This document shows, one piece after another, positions 28,597 through 39,206 of a stretch of 64,000 bases of DNA. This stretch comes from Anaeromyxobacter dehalogenans 2CP-C (GTDB lineage Bacteria > Myxococcota > Myxococcia > Myxococcales > Anaeromyxobacteraceae). The stretch spans positions 3,632,001 to 3,696,000 of the forward strand of contig NC_007760.1 of the NCBI RefSeq assembly GCF_000013385.1, in the 5' to 3' direction. A model generated the notes under the pieces. That model was not told where the DNA came from. It made no database searches and worked only from the letters and a program-made list of their open reading frames with translations. Positions within the stretch are counted from its first letter, which is position 1. Every line of letters begins with the position of its first letter. The translations under genes and the position numbers were made by a program.

Positions 28597-29054
28597 CGCG
28601 CACCTCTCGGGCGGCGGTCGGTCCTCTATACGCCGCTGCCGGGAGATAGGCGGCGGGCGTGGGGCGCGCTGCTCCCGAAGAGAGGAGGATGTCCGTCCCT
28701 GCCCATGCACTCGGTCGAACCCCTTCAGCAGCGGGGGCCGGCGTGGTCAAGGCTCCTCTCCGCCGCGCCGAAGCATTCGGGCAACATCACGTGCGGGAAG
28801 AGGCGGCGGATCAGGCTGAAGCAGCTCCTGTTTCGCACCTTGCGACTGGCGAACCCAAGCGCATGCTTCAGCGGCTCAGCAGGGCATTGGTGCCGGGGCG
28901 CTGCTCTTCTTCGCGAGCATTTCGGCGGGTCGGGGTGAACGAGCCCACGAGCGCCGCCAGGCGCAGGCCCGCCGCCGAACGATCTTCATCGTGAGCGCTT
29001 CACCCGCCGATCGGCGCGAGCCAGTGCGTCAAGAGGCTCGAGCACAGCGCAACC
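28597..29054. other. Gene-poor junction, degenerate
   Basis: About 460 bp with no recognisable gene on either strand. Open frames exist but have composition typical of shadows. The GC drops towards the right, and the following LysR/SDR cluster looks acquired, so this may be an old integration border. No repeat or att-like sequence was found here by eye. Confidence 0.4.
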
Positions 29055-29948
29055 TCAGTTCCTTCGCTCCTTGAGGAAGTCGATCAACGCGCGGAGCTTG
29101 GCCGGGACGCGTGTCCGGCGCGGGTAGTAGAGGAAGAACCCCGAGAATGGCGGGCAGTACTCGTCGAGCACGCTGACGAGCTTCCCGCTCGCGAGGTGCG
29201 GCGCCCATGTGCGCTCGAGCCCGGCCGCGATGCCAACGCCATCGAGCGCGAGACGCACCATCACGGCCATCTCGTTCGTGTCGACGCGGGCCTCGATCGC
29301 GACCTCGATCTCGCGACCGTTCGAGGTGAACTCCCAGCGATACGGCGCAGGGCGTGAGTACACGCGCCAGCCGATGCACGCGTGCTTGTGCAGGTCGCGC
29401 GGTCGCCTCGGCACGCCGTGGGCGGCGAGGTAGCGCGGCGACGCGACGACGATCTGCCGCTCCTCCCGCGTCACGTTCACCGCCACCATGTCCTGAGCGA
29501 TCACTTCTCCAAGCTGGATGCCCGCGTCGAAGCCCTCCTTCACGATGTCGGTGCCGGTGTCGTCCACCGCGACGTCGAGCCGGATGCCGGGGTGGCGCGC
29601 GAGAAACGCCGCCAGCACGCCCTCGGAGAAGATGGCCTCCGCGACCGACGACACGTTGAGGCGGAGGAGCCCAGCGGGGCGGCCCTTCAGCTCGCCGAGC
29701 GAGTCCACGGTCTCGCGCATCTGAGCGAACGCGGGGCGGAGACCGGCACGGAGGTGCTCGCCGGCTTCGGTCAGCGCGACGCTCCGGGTCGTGCGCGCGA
29801 AGAGCTGCACGCCGAGCCGCTCCTCGAGCTTGTGCACCGCCTGGCTGACTGCGGAGGACGTGACGCCGAGGACCTGCCCGGCCGCGCGAAAGCTCCGGTT
29901 GTCGGCGACGGCAAGAAACGCTTCGAGGGCCGCGAGGTCGCTGCGCAT
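29055..29948 (-). CDS. LysR-family transcriptional regulator
   Basis: 297 aa, ATG at 29948. N-terminal winged helix: LAALEAFLAVADNRSFRAAG, VTSSAVSQAVHKLEERLGVQ and LFARTTRSVALTEAG. The C-terminal effector domain (LLRLNVSSVAEAI, FDAGIQLGEVIAQDMVAVNV and the CIGWRVYSR segment) is of the type common in regulators of neighbouring SDR and aldo-keto reductase genes. Divergent from two SDR genes; the 74-bp gap holds a palindromic operator. It should be activated by a small hydrophobic or carbonyl ligand, which cannot be told from sequence. A similar regulator occurs at 41095, next to reductases again. Confidence 0.95.
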   Translation of the reverse strand: MRSDLAALEAFLAVADNRSFRAAGQVLGVTSSAVSQAVHKLEERLGVQLFARTTRSVALTEAGEHLRAGLRPAFAQMRETVDSLGELKGRPAGLLRLNVSSVAEAIFSEGVLAAFLARHPGIRLDVAVDDTGTDIVKEGFDAGIQLGEVIAQDMVAVNVTREERQIVVASPRYLAAHGVPRRPRDLHKHACIGWRVYSRPAPYRWEFTSNGREIEVAIEARVDTNEMAVMVRLALDGVGIAAGLERTWAPHLASGKLVSVLDEYCPPFSGFFLYYPRRTRVPAKLRALIDFLKERRN

Positions 29949-29962
29949 TGTTTAACGAATAT

Positions 29963-29992
29963 AACGAGTGAATCCACTATTCTCAACTCGTT
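29963..29992 (+). promoter_or_regulatory. LysR-type operator between divergent genes
   Basis: AACGAGT (29963-29969) and ACTCGTT (29986-29992) are perfect inverted repeats, with GAAT/ATTC (29970-29973, 29979-29982) nested inside. A single AT-rich patch in a GC-rich region, 14 bp from the regulator's start. Likely binding site of the regulator for autoregulation and SDR control. Confidence 0.6.
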
Positions 29993-30022
29993 CTGCGGCG
30001 CGTCGATGCGTAGGGTACGCGC

Positions 30023-30784
30023 ATGACCAGCACAAATACGGGTGAAGCCATGAGCGCCAACATCGAGAAGGTCGTCCTCATCACGGGAGCGAGCAGCGGC
30101 ATTGGTGAAGCGACCGCGCGTCTCCTCGCGGAGCGCGGCGCGCGGGTCCTCCTGGGCGCGCGGCGCACCGAACGCCTCGGGACGATCACCTCCGAGATCC
30201 TCGCTTCCGGTGGCCAGGCCGACCAGCGCGCGCTCGACGTGACGAGCCTCGAGGACATGCAGCGATTCGTGGCCTTCGCACGCGAGCGCTTCGGTCGCGT
30301 CGACGTCATCGTCAACAACGCCGGGGTCATGCCGCTTTCGCCGCTCTCGGCGCTGAAGGTCGACGAGTGGAACCGGATGATCGACGTGAACATTCGAGGC
30401 GTCCTCCACGGCATCGCCGCGACCCTCCCCTTGATGGAGGCGCAGGGGTCCGGGCACGTCGTCAACGTCTCCTCGATCGGTGGGCACGTCACCTTCCCGG
30501 GCTCCGCCGTCTACTGCGCGACGAAGTACGCCGTCGTCGCCATCACTGACAGCCTCCGTCAGGAGACGACGAAGGTTCGCGCGACGACCATCAGCCCGGG
30601 CGTCACCGAGTCCGAGCTGGCGAGCACCATCACCCACGAGGGCTCGGTGGCCGCGATGCGCGACTTCCGCCGCGTCGCGATCCCCGCGAGTGCTGTCGCG
30701 GAGGCCATCGCCTGGGCGATCGCCCAGCCGGACGCCGTCGACGTGAGCGAGATCATCGTCCGCCCGACGGCGAGCCTGGCCTGA
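30023..30784 (+). CDS. Short-chain dehydrogenase/reductase
   Basis: 253 aa from ATG at 30023; ATG at 30050 (SANIEKVVLITGASSGIGEA) is an equally good start and is more like homologues. Classical SDR: TGASSGIG cofactor loop, NNAGV, catalytic Ser in NVSSIGGHV, Tyr/Lys in YCATKYAV. An Arg after the glycine loop (GARRTERLG) favours NADP(H). Substrate unknown; this subgroup reduces small carbonyls. First of three co-directional genes divergent from LysR, so probably induced with them. Confidence 0.93.
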   Translation: MTSTNTGEAMSANIEKVVLITGASSGIGEATARLLAERGARVLLGARRTERLGTITSEILASGGQADQRALDVTSLEDMQRFVAFARERFGRVDVIVNNAGVMPLSPLSALKVDEWNRMIDVNIRGVLHGIAATLPLMEAQGSGHVVNVSSIGGHVTFPGSAVYCATKYAVVAITDSLRQETTKVRATTISPGVTESELASTITHEGSVAAMRDFRRVAIPASAVAEAIAWAIAQPDAVDVSEIIVRPTASLA

Positions 30785-30836
30785 GGAGAATCGCATCGGC
30801 GCATCGTCAACGTTCAGCGCGAAAGGAAGTCATGCG

Positions 30837-31688
30837 ATGAGCAACACTTCAAGAGTCTGGTTCATCACCGGAGCCTCCAAGGGCATCGGCCGGATCCTCG
30901 CCGACGCTCTCCTGGCCGACGGGCACCGCGTCGCGGCCACGTCGCGCGACAGAGCGGCTCTCGAGAAGAGCTCTCCGGAAGCGAATGGCCTGCTCGCTCT
31001 GGAGACAGACCTCACGAACGCGGCCAGCGTGAAGGCCGCGATCGATGCGACGGTCGAGCGTTTCGGCGCCATCGACGTCGTGGTCAACAACGCCGGCTAC
31101 GGCCAGCAGGGCACCGTCGAGGCGCTCAGCGATGCCGAGTATCGCCGGAACTTCGAGGTCAACGTGTTCGCGCCGCTGCAGGTACTGCGGCACGCGCTTC
31201 CCCATATGCGGCGCCAGCGCTCGGGTCATATCGTCAACATCGCCTCGATCGTCGGCATCCAGGGCGGCTATGCGGGCTGGAGCAGCTATGCCGCGACCAA
31301 GTTCGCACTCGCTGGCCTTACCGAGTCCCTGGCAGCCGAAGTCGCTGAACTCGGGATCAAGGCGACCGTCGTCTATCCCGGACCGGTGCGGACCGATTTC
31401 CTCTCCACCGGCAGCCTGGCCGTCGCCGAGCACAGCATCGACGAGTACACCGAGGCAAGGGCCTCTCTCGACCTTCACCTCAACCAGCTCGATGGGAAGC
31501 AGGCAGGTGATCCCGAGAAGGTCGCTCGGCTCATCATCGATGCCGTCGTGGCAGCCGAACCGCCGCTGCACCTGTTCGCCGGCAAGATCGCCAACCAGCT
31601 CGCCGAAGCAAAGATGTCCGGCATCCGGAAGGATCTCGATGCTTGGCGAGAAGCCTCGGCGGCCACCGATTTTCCCGAAGGGCTCTAG
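30837..31688 (+). CDS. Short-chain dehydrogenase/reductase (oxidoreductase)
   Basis: 283 aa, ATG at 30837 with GAAAGGAAG upstream. SDR motifs: ITGASKGIGRILADALLADG, NNAGYGQQG, NIASIVGIQ, YAATKFALAG. The longer C-terminal part (DEYTEARASLDLHLNQLDGK, ADPEK-like QAGDPEKVARLIIDAV) matches the SDR branch with a LDxxxxxGDPxKxA pattern often labelled 'oxidoreductase, SDR family'. 52 bp after the first SDR; same operon. Codon use is less GC-extreme than in the core genes, in line with recent acquisition. Confidence 0.93.
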   Translation: MSNTSRVWFITGASKGIGRILADALLADGHRVAATSRDRAALEKSSPEANGLLALETDLTNAASVKAAIDATVERFGAIDVVVNNAGYGQQGTVEALSDAEYRRNFEVNVFAPLQVLRHALPHMRRQRSGHIVNIASIVGIQGGYAGWSSYAATKFALAGLTESLAAEVAELGIKATVVYPGPVRTDFLSTGSLAVAEHSIDEYTEARASLDLHLNQLDGKQAGDPEKVARLIIDAVVAAEPPLHLFAGKIANQLAEAKMSGIRKDLDAWREASAATDFPEGL

Positions 31689-31722
31689 CGATCGCCGGGA
31701 TCAAACGGACCAAGGTTCACGC

Positions 31723-31965
31723 ATGGACCAGAACAAGTACGTCGGGATGTGGGTCACAGCGGACGGCTACGTCCGCCACGAGCTCCTGCCGAACGGCCGC
31801 TACGACGAGGCACGCGGCGACCGGAAGAGCGCCTACCAAGGGCGCTACACGCTGACGGGCGATCACATCGACTACGTCGACGATACCGGCTTCACCGCGG
31901 ACGGCGACTTCATGAACGGCGTGCTCCACCATGCGGGCATGGTCCTGTGTCGGGTGAAGCCCTGA
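31723..31965 (+). CDS. Atu4866 domain protein
   Basis: 80 aa, ATG at 31723 (weak AAGG upstream). The whole protein (YVGMWVTADGYVRHELLPNG, RYDEARGDRKSAYQGRYTL, GDHIDYVDDTGFTADGDF, HHAGMVLCRV) is an Atu4866 domain, a small beta-barrel of unknown function that often rides behind SDR genes, as here. 34 bp after the second SDR. A cytosolic ligand-binding role is possible but unproved. Confidence 0.85.
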   Translation: MDQNKYVGMWVTADGYVRHELLPNGRYDEARGDRKSAYQGRYTLTGDHIDYVDDTGFTADGDFMNGVLHHAGMVLCRVKP

Positions 31966-32053
31966 GCGCCACCATCGAGGAGGTTGCCGGCACCGGGGTC
32001 GGCGCGTGATACGCACCCACCGTCCGTTGTGGCGCGCGACGCGGCAGCGGTCG

Positions 32054-32165
32054 TTCGACCCGGACGTGGACCTGAAGCGCGGCGCCCTCACGGTCCGGCG
32101 GTCGGGGTGGGAAGGGGCGCCTCACGGTCCCGAAGTCCGGCCGCGAGCGGAAGGTCGCCGGCTTC
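32054..32165 (+). pseudogene. Tyrosine-recombinase (integrase) remnant
   Basis: In frame 2, DVDLKRGALTVRRSGWEG, then after a one-base shift near 32114, GRLTVPKSGRERKVA. Together they read like the conserved DVDL-xRG-LTVRRS-xW-G-xxTPKSGRxRxV segment of phage-type integrases before the catalytic domain. Nothing of the Arg/His/Tyr catalytic part remains. Lies just left of the tRNA fragment, where an integrase would be expected. Short match, recognised from memory. Confidence 0.45.
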
Positions 32166-32194
32166 TACCCGCGAAGAAGGAGCCAGGAACGACG

Positions 32195-32236
32195 AAGGCC
32201 GCGACCCGACGGTTTCCCGTGCGAAGTCGCGGCCTT
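32195..32236 (-). terminator. tRNA-type terminator hairpin, left copy
   Basis: AAGGCCGCGAC (32195-32205) and GTCGCGGCCTT (32226-32236) pair over 11 bp. In minus-strand orientation it directly follows the tRNA-Pro 3' half, as a natural terminator would. Confidence 0.75.
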
Positions 32237-32237
32237 C

Positions 32238-32285
32238 TGAGTCGGGGAGACAGGATTTGAACCTGCGACCCCTTGGTCCCGAAGG
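32238..32285 (-). repeat. tRNA-Pro(CGG) 3' half, attachment-site copy 1
   Basis: 48 bp identical to 43590-43637. Reverse-complemented it starts in the anticodon loop (TTCGGGA, anticodon CGG), then the variable region, a T arm with loop TTCAAAT, the acceptor strand CTCCCCG and discriminator A. The D arm and acceptor 5' strand are absent, so it cannot be a working tRNA. Such 3' halves are left when integrases recombine into a tRNA gene. Confidence 0.85.
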
Positions 32286-32498
32286 GCGGCATGGCCGATC
32301 GCGACCGTCTGCCATGCGGCGCATCGACTGCTACTCGCGCGTAACCACTGCGGTCGTAGCAGAGCGCGTCCCGCGCATAGCGCGCACCGAGCGTACGAGG
32401 AGCCTCACGGTTTCCGGCGCCATTCAGGCGCGAGAACATGCACCGTCCGTGCGCCTCGGTCGCCGCGGCGCAGCGAGGGCGCGCCGGGGAGACGCCGC

Positions 32499-32813
32499 TC
32501 AGCCGAGCAGCACTTCCGGATGCGCCTTGGCAACGGCGAGAAGCTTCAGCGCCGCATCGGAGGGACGACGGGCGTCCGTCTCCCACGCCTGCACCGTCCT
32601 CGGGCTGACGTTCAGGATTCGCGCGAAAGCGGCTTGCGAGACGCGCATCCGGGTCCGGACTGCGAGCACCTCCTTCGCGCCCATCGGGGCCGGCGGCTTC
32701 AGCTCCACGTCACGAACCGTGAGCTGCCGGTCCCCAGCGTGGAAGGCGATCGCGTCCTCCAGCCCTGCCTTGATCTTGGCGAACGCGGACGTGGTCCTTC
32801 CCTTCCTCTTCAT
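32499..32813 (-). CDS. higA: HigA-type antitoxin (Xre HTH)
   Basis: 104 aa, ATG at 32813, overlapping the toxin stop by four bases. The C-terminal half is a Xre-type helix-turn-helix: VLAVRTRMRVSQAAFARILN, VSPRTVQAWETDARRPS and DAALKLLAVAKAHPE. The N-terminal half (KIKAGLEDAIAFHAGDRQLT) is the usual toxin-binding extension of type II antitoxins encoded after their toxin. It should neutralise the toxin and repress the pair through the palindrome at 33175. Gene order toxin-antitoxin is the HigBA hallmark. Confidence 0.88.
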   Translation of the reverse strand: MKRKGRTTSAFAKIKAGLEDAIAFHAGDRQLTVRDVELKPPAPMGAKEVLAVRTRMRVSQAAFARILNVSPRTVQAWETDARRPSDAALKLLAVAKAHPEVLLG

Positions 32814-33160
32814 GGCTCCTCCTTCAACTGGCGCACGAGCGCGGCGACTGCCTGTCGCTCTGCCCTCGAGAGGTCCGACTTCTCGCGCTTCCCGAAGATC
32901 GCGACCAAGTGCGTGACGCCGCGCCGCGGGAGATCCAGGTAGTAGACGCGGACCCCGCCGCGCTTGCCGCGCCGGACCTCGCTCTGCGCGGCCCGGACCT
33001 TCCGCAGGCCGCCAGTACCCGGCACGAGGTCGCCGACCTCGGGGTCTGCCAGGATTCTCTGCTCCAGCGCCACCATGTCATCGTGCGAAAACTCCCGGAC
33101 ACGCTCGAGGCGCCTCCGGTCCTCGCTGAACCCGCGCGACTCCACGAACAGCCGTCTCAC
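32810..33160 (-). CDS. higB: HigB-type (RelE superfamily) toxin
   Basis: 116 aa from GTG at 33160. RelE-fold pattern: FVESRGFSEDRRRL, LEQRILADPEVGDLVPGTGG, LRKVRAAQSEVRRGKRGGVR, VYYLDLPRRGVTHLVAIFGK. Expected to cut mRNA on the ribosome when free. First gene of the pair; its start lies only about 15 bp from the palindromic operator, so the leader is very short. Toxin-antitoxin pairs of this kind often stabilise islands, consistent with its place beside the att-like copy. Confidence 0.88.
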   Translation of the reverse strand: MRRLFVESRGFSEDRRRLERVREFSHDDMVALEQRILADPEVGDLVPGTGGLRKVRAAQSEVRRGKRGGVRVYYLDLPRRGVTHLVAIFGKREKSDLSRAERQAVAALVRQLKEEP

Positions 33161-33174
33161 CGCGACGAGCCTAC

Positions 33175-33193
33175 CATACTACTAAGTCGTATG
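33175..33193 (-). promoter_or_regulatory. Palindromic operator of the HigBA pair
   Basis: CATACTACTAAGTCGTATG is an 18-19 bp palindrome with mismatches only at positions 6, 10 and 14. It covers a TAGTAT -10-like box on the minus strand just ahead of the toxin gene. Fits HigA autorepression. Confidence 0.65.
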
Positions 33194-33392
33194 CCCACGC
33201 GGCGCAAGGGGGCGTCACCGCCGCGCTGTCTTCTGGAGACCGAGGGCTCTCCGCAGCACCGACACGTCGAACCGCTGTGCCGCCGTGGCGGATCATGGTC
33301 GACCACCCGGAAGCATTCGCACGCGCGAGGCGAGAGAACCGTTGGAAGACGCATGGGCTGTGAAGAGAACCTTCACCGCGGATCTGCCTGGC

Positions 33393-34604
33393 TCAGCGCG
33401 TCTGCTCGGCCGCGCGATACTGTTCGTCGCTCACTTGCTCCATCCACTCAACGGTGTTGTCGTCGAGTCGCTCCTGAACGGCCATGTGCGTCATCGCGGT
33501 GGTCGTCGTCGCTCCGTGCCAGTGCATGACCGCCGGAGGGATCCACACGACGTCGTCCTCCCTGATCGCCTTGGCCGCCTCCCCCCGCTGCTGAACCCAG
33601 CCCGTTCCGGCGGTCACCACGAGCACCTGGCCCAACGGGTGGGCGTGCCACGCCGTCCGAGCGCCAGGCTCGAACGTGACCGAGGCGCCCGATGCGCGCG
33701 CTGGATCGCTGGCCTGGAAGAGCCGCCGGATTCGAACCGTGCCCTTGAAGTGTTCCAGAGGTGCGCTCTCGACGAGCTGTTCTTGGCGCACGCGGATGCT
33801 GATCCGCGCCTCGGCTGACGAGCCGCGCCCGGTGGAGAGCACGGTGTCCGGATGCGACATGCCCGGCCTCTTGCCGATGACCTGCGCCAGCAGGTGGCGA
33901 GCGTTGTCTCCACGAGCCTTCCCGACGGCGTCGTCGATGGCGAAGGTCACGCCCCTCAGCTGCGCCTCGGTGAGGCCGGTGTTGAGGCCCACGTTGAAGT
34001 GGGACGTCAGCTGGGGATTGACCCCCTCGAGAGTGGCCAGAGCCGAGATGGTGGCGATCTCTCGGCTCTGCACGTCCAGGTTGTCGCGGCCCAGGATGTC
34101 TCCGAAGAGATGCCCTTTCAGAAAGGCATCGATGCCCGGACAGAATGCGACGTATCGGCCCGTCGCAGGCCCTCCCACCAGCTTCGTCTGGATCTCGGTT
34201 CCGAGTTCGATGCTGCTCTTGTGAGCCGGCATGGGGCTCGGTTCGCGGCCCACTTCGTCGGTGATGCCTCTTCGCTGCCGGTCATCGAGGACGTCGATGA
34301 ACGTGTTGAGCCCGTTCAAGCTGCGCGGGAACCCCGCGTAAGCGTACAGCTGAACGAGGACCTCCTTGATCTCGTTGATGGTCCAGCCAGCATCCAGCCC
34401 TCCGGCCAACGCCGTGCTCAGTTTCGGCAGGTTGCCGTTGGCTGTGAAGGCGGCGATCGCCACGAGCCGCTGCTGCTTGACGCTCAGCCCGTCAGTTGTC
34501 ACGGTCGTTCCTCTCGAAGTCGCCTGCTGATGCGCGCACCCGTGCACGAACACCGCCATCGCCAAGAGGACGAGTGGCGGAAGCATCCTGAGCGATCTCG
34601 TCAT
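33393..34604 (-). CDS. Carboxymuconolactone-decarboxylase-like / cupin fusion lipoprotein
   Basis: 403 aa, ATG at 34604. Lipoprotein signal ([11 protein letters not shown], Cys 23). Two CMD/AhpD-like repeats follow: residues about 40-120 ([40 protein letters not shown]) and about 165-245 ([33 protein letters not shown]). The C-terminal 110 residues are a cupin with the HAHPLGQ-type metal box ([14 protein letters not shown]) and [11 protein letters not shown]. The first repeat lacks the usual Cxx[11 protein letters not shown] carries a single Cys. This CMD-CMD-cupin layout occurs next to aldo-keto reductase clusters and may deal with quinone or peroxide products in the periplasm. Ends an operon with the hydrolase genes, or is separately transcribed. 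Confidence 0.85.
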   Translation of the reverse strand: MTRSLRMLPPLVLLAMAVFVHGCAHQQATSRGTTVTTDGLSVKQQRLVAIAAFTANGNLPKLSTALAGGLDAGWTINEIKEVLVQLYAYAGFPRSLNGLNTFIDVLDDRQRRGITDEVGREPSPMPAHKSSIELGTEIQTKLVGGPATGRYVAFCPGIDAFLKGHLFGDILGRDNLDVQSREIATISALATLEGVNPQLTSHFNVGLNTGLTEAQLRGVTFAIDDAVGKARGDNARHLLAQVIGKRPGMSHPDTVLSTGRGSSAEARISIRVRQEQLVESAPLEHFKGTVRIRRLFQASDPARASGASVTFEPGARTAWHAHPLGQVLVVTAGTGWVQQRGEAAKAIREDDVVWIPPAVMHWHGATTTTAMTHMAVQERLDDNTVEWMEQVSDEQYRAAEQTR

Positions 34605-34641
34605 ATGCCGCGCTCCCGCTTCGCGGGCGGTCCGAGCCTTC

Positions 34642-34977
34642 TCAATCCAGGTGCTTCTGGGCGAGGAAGCTCGAGAGCAGGTCCGCGATCTGGGGGTTGT
34701 TCAGATCCGAGAACATGAAGTGCGTGTTCCCGCGGATTCCGAGGTCCGGGGGATGAACGAGCGAGACGTCGCCCCCGTGCCCGGTTGACGGCGTCGCGGC
34801 ACATCCGCGCCATCTCGATTCGAACGCGCCAGTTAGAAGCAGCCCGGGCGATCCCGGAAGCGTCGAGGCCGGCCCGTCGCTTCGCGCGGCTCTCACGCAA
34901 GCGCTCGCCCCGAGGAGAGACGCGGCGAGCCACAGCCGATTCGACGAGGAAGAAGATCGGGTCCGCATGAGCATCAC
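34642..34977 (-). pseudogene. Alpha/beta hydrolase deletion remnant
   Basis: GTG at 34977 (ATG at 34974 overlaps the upstream TGA). The 111 codons begin with a signal-like LWLAASLLGASAC and end in GDVSLVHPPDLGIRGNTHFM then [20 protein letters not shown]. That end is the C-terminus of secreted alpha/beta hydrolases, with the catalytic His in GNTHF. The central 200 residues with the nucleophile are missing. So the gene appears fused from its two ends by an internal deletion, or frame-damaged. Probably non-functional. Confidence 0.65.
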
Positions 34978-36032
34978 TTCCTGAGGGACCTTCCGAAGAA
35001 CTCCGTCAGCTTGTTCATCGCAGCGTCCACATGCTTGGGGACCCAGTACGTCTCGATGTGCGTGGCGCCGTCGATCTTGAAAAGCTCCTTGTTCTTCGTG
35101 CCGGTGGCCTTCGCGAACGCATCCTCGGTCATGTACAGGCTGTCGGCCTTGCTGCCCGCGATCATGAGCAAGGGTTTGTCGAGCAGCTCGAGTCGGTCGG
35201 TGGCATCGAAGCTCATGAGATCCAGCAAGCTGCTCGTCGTGTATTTGAACGTCGAGCCGGGGTGCGCGTGCGTCTTCCAGTAGTACTCGTAGCCCTGCCG
35301 GTACAGGTCGAACGGCAACTTGGCGATCTGCTCATCGGTCAGGTTGGCGTCGCCTGAATAGAGAATCTCCCCGCCGGCTGCCTCCTGGGCGCGGGCGTCC
35401 GAGGCCTGCTGCAGGCGTACCTGGATGGTGGACAGCTGCGAGTCGTTGTAGCCGTTGCGACGCGCTCGCCCGGAGTTGAACATGCTCAGCGTCGCGATGG
35501 CCTTGAAGCGCTTGTCCGTTTGCGCCGCCTTCAACGAATAGCCGCCGCCACCACAGATGCCGAGCAACCCCAGGCGCGCGACATCGACACCCGGATAACG
35601 GGCGATGAAGTCCGCCATCCCGTGGATGTCCTCGATGCGGTATGCGGGCTTGTCCACGTTGCGGGGCTGGCCGCCGCTCGCGCCTTGATAAGCCGCATCC
35701 GCGGCGATCGTGATGTAGCCCTGCTCCGCGAGGCGCTGGGCATAGAGGCCCGCGACCTGCTCCTTCACTCCGCCGTTGGGGTGCGCCACGACGACCGCCG
35801 GGTATTGCTTCGACGGGTCGTAGTTTGCCGGCGTGTAGACGTTGGCCGAGATATCCAGGTTATTGAGCTTGTACGTGACCGGATGGATGTTGACCTTGCC
35901 CGGCTCATTCTTGGTGATCGCACCTTCGTAGACCAAGGTGAACGGGTTTTGCTTGTAATCCGCCGCCCCGACCTTGCCAGCCATGAGCACTCCCATCGCC
36001 GCCCAAAGGGTGGCCTTCCAAGTGCTTCCCAT
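34974..36032 (-). CDS. Secreted alpha/beta hydrolase (dienelactone hydrolase-like)
   Basis: 352 aa, ATG at 36032. Signal peptide (MGSTWKATLWAAMGVLMAGK, cleavage near GAA). Alpha/beta hydrolase core: AVVVAHPNGGVKEQVAGLYA (oxyanion strand), the nucleophile elbow GICGGGGYS, where Cys replaces the usual Ser as in dienelactone hydrolases, the acid in MIAGSKADSLYM and His in KIDGATHIETYWVP. Likely hydrolyses a lactone or ester in the periplasm. 4-base overlap with the remnant gene downstream. Region is less GC-rich than the core chromosome. Confidence 0.88.
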   Translation of the reverse strand: MGSTWKATLWAAMGVLMAGKVGAADYKQNPFTLVYEGAITKNEPGKVNIHPVTYKLNNLDISANVYTPANYDPSKQYPAVVVAHPNGGVKEQVAGLYAQRLAEQGYITIAADAAYQGASGGQPRNVDKPAYRIEDIHGMADFIARYPGVDVARLGLLGICGGGGYSLKAAQTDKRFKAIATLSMFNSGRARRNGYNDSQLSTIQVRLQQASDARAQEAAGGEILYSGDANLTDEQIAKLPFDLYRQGYEYYWKTHAHPGSTFKYTTSSLLDLMSFDATDRLELLDKPLLMIAGSKADSLYMTEDAFAKATGTKNKELFKIDGATHIETYWVPKHVDAAMNKLTEFFGRSLRK

Positions 36033-36193
36033 CTGGAAAATCCTCTCGTTGACCTGTCAGCAACTTCCATTTGGCGCAGCCGACTGCGTACGTCACAACC
36101 CGATGCCACGGTCGCCCCCGGCGACCAAGAGCGACCTTTCTGTCCCGTTCCTCTCCATGCTCCTCTGGTCGCGAGAGCTCCGAGGCCTTCGCG

Positions 36194-38379
<2,186 letters not shown>

Positions 38380-38393
38380 GTGCCGCGGCTCCC

Positions 38394-39206
38394 TCAGTGC
38401 CGATTGATCAGAACGTTCAGGTCGTCGCGCACGAGCTTTGGTTCGCTCTCGAGCGGCATGTTGGCGATGTCACGCACGCCGTCCAGCGCGCCCGGAGGAT
38501 CCGCATCGAGCGACGCAAACAGCGCGTCGACGTCCTCTGGAGCCCGTCCCGTCGTCGCGACGAGCTCGAACGTCTTGCGCACTGCACTTGGCGAGCTGAG
38601 GCTGCGCACCAGGACCTCCGCGATCTGGCGGCGCGCAACGACACCGTCGCTCGGATCACCGGCGTGGCGTGTGTCTCCCTGTAGCGGGACGAGCCGATGC
38701 TGGCCCGGACCGTTCATGTCGAACCAGCCGGGTCGCACGATCGTGTAGGGCAATCCGCTGGCGCGCACGAGCCGCTCCGACCGGCGCTTCCAGTCAGGGG
38801 CCCCGGTGCTGCGGTTGTAGTCGCCCTCACGATTGGTGACCCCGATGGCCGTCATGAGCGCGATGCGCACCCGCCGCGACCCGAGCGCGCGGAGCACGTT
38901 CCGCACGCCACCGTAGTCGACACTCTCGAACCCACCCTTGCCGCCCGTCGAGCCGTGGGTGAACACGATCGCGTCGACTCCGTCGACCGCCGCCGCCAGC
39001 GTGTCGGGCCGGGTGAGGTCGCCACGGACGACCTGCGCTTCCGACGGGAGCTGACGAACGTGGCCGGGATTCCGCACCAGGGCCCGGACGTCATGCCCTT
39101 GGCGGATGGCTTCCGCGACAGCAAGACGCCCGATGCTGCCGGTCGCGCCGACGACCAGCACGGTCCCCCGGTTTTCGGTCACGATGTCTCCTGCTCGCGT
39201 GCCCAT
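38394..39206 (-). CDS. NAD(P)-binding NmrA/SDR-a-type protein
   Basis: 270 aa; ATG at 39206 shares one base with the upstream TGA (TGATG). Rossmann loop VVGATGSIGRLAVAEAIRQG; second motif LVRNPGHVRQLPSEAQVVRG; DGVDAIVFTHGSTGG and LPYTIVRPGWFD are typical of atypical SDRs of the NmrA/YesF group. No classical YxxxK. Such proteins bind NADPH as redox sensors or reduce quinones. Co-transcribed with the SDR upstream and the AKR genes downstream. Confidence 0.9.
   Translation of the reverse strand: MGTRAGDIVTENRGTVLVVGATGSIGRLAVAEAIRQGHDVRALVRNPGHVRQLPSEAQVVRGDLTRPDTLAAAVDGVDAIVFTHGSTGGKGGFESVDYGGVRNVLRALGSRRVRIALMTAIGVTNREGDYNRSTGAPDWKRRSERLVRASGLPYTIVRPGWFDMNGPGQHRLVPLQGDTRHAGDPSDGVVARRQIAEVLVRSLSSPSAVRKTFELVATTGRAPEDVDALFASLDADPPGALDGVRDIANMPLESEPKLVRDDLNVLINRH

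Noticed and set aside
28659-28994. 111-codon frame in the junction region
   Set aside because: No ribosome site, no domain, amino-acid mix like a shadow frame.
32238-32285. Intact tRNA gene
   Set aside because: Only the anticodon loop to acceptor 3' end is present at both copies; no D arm or 5' acceptor strand is found next to either.
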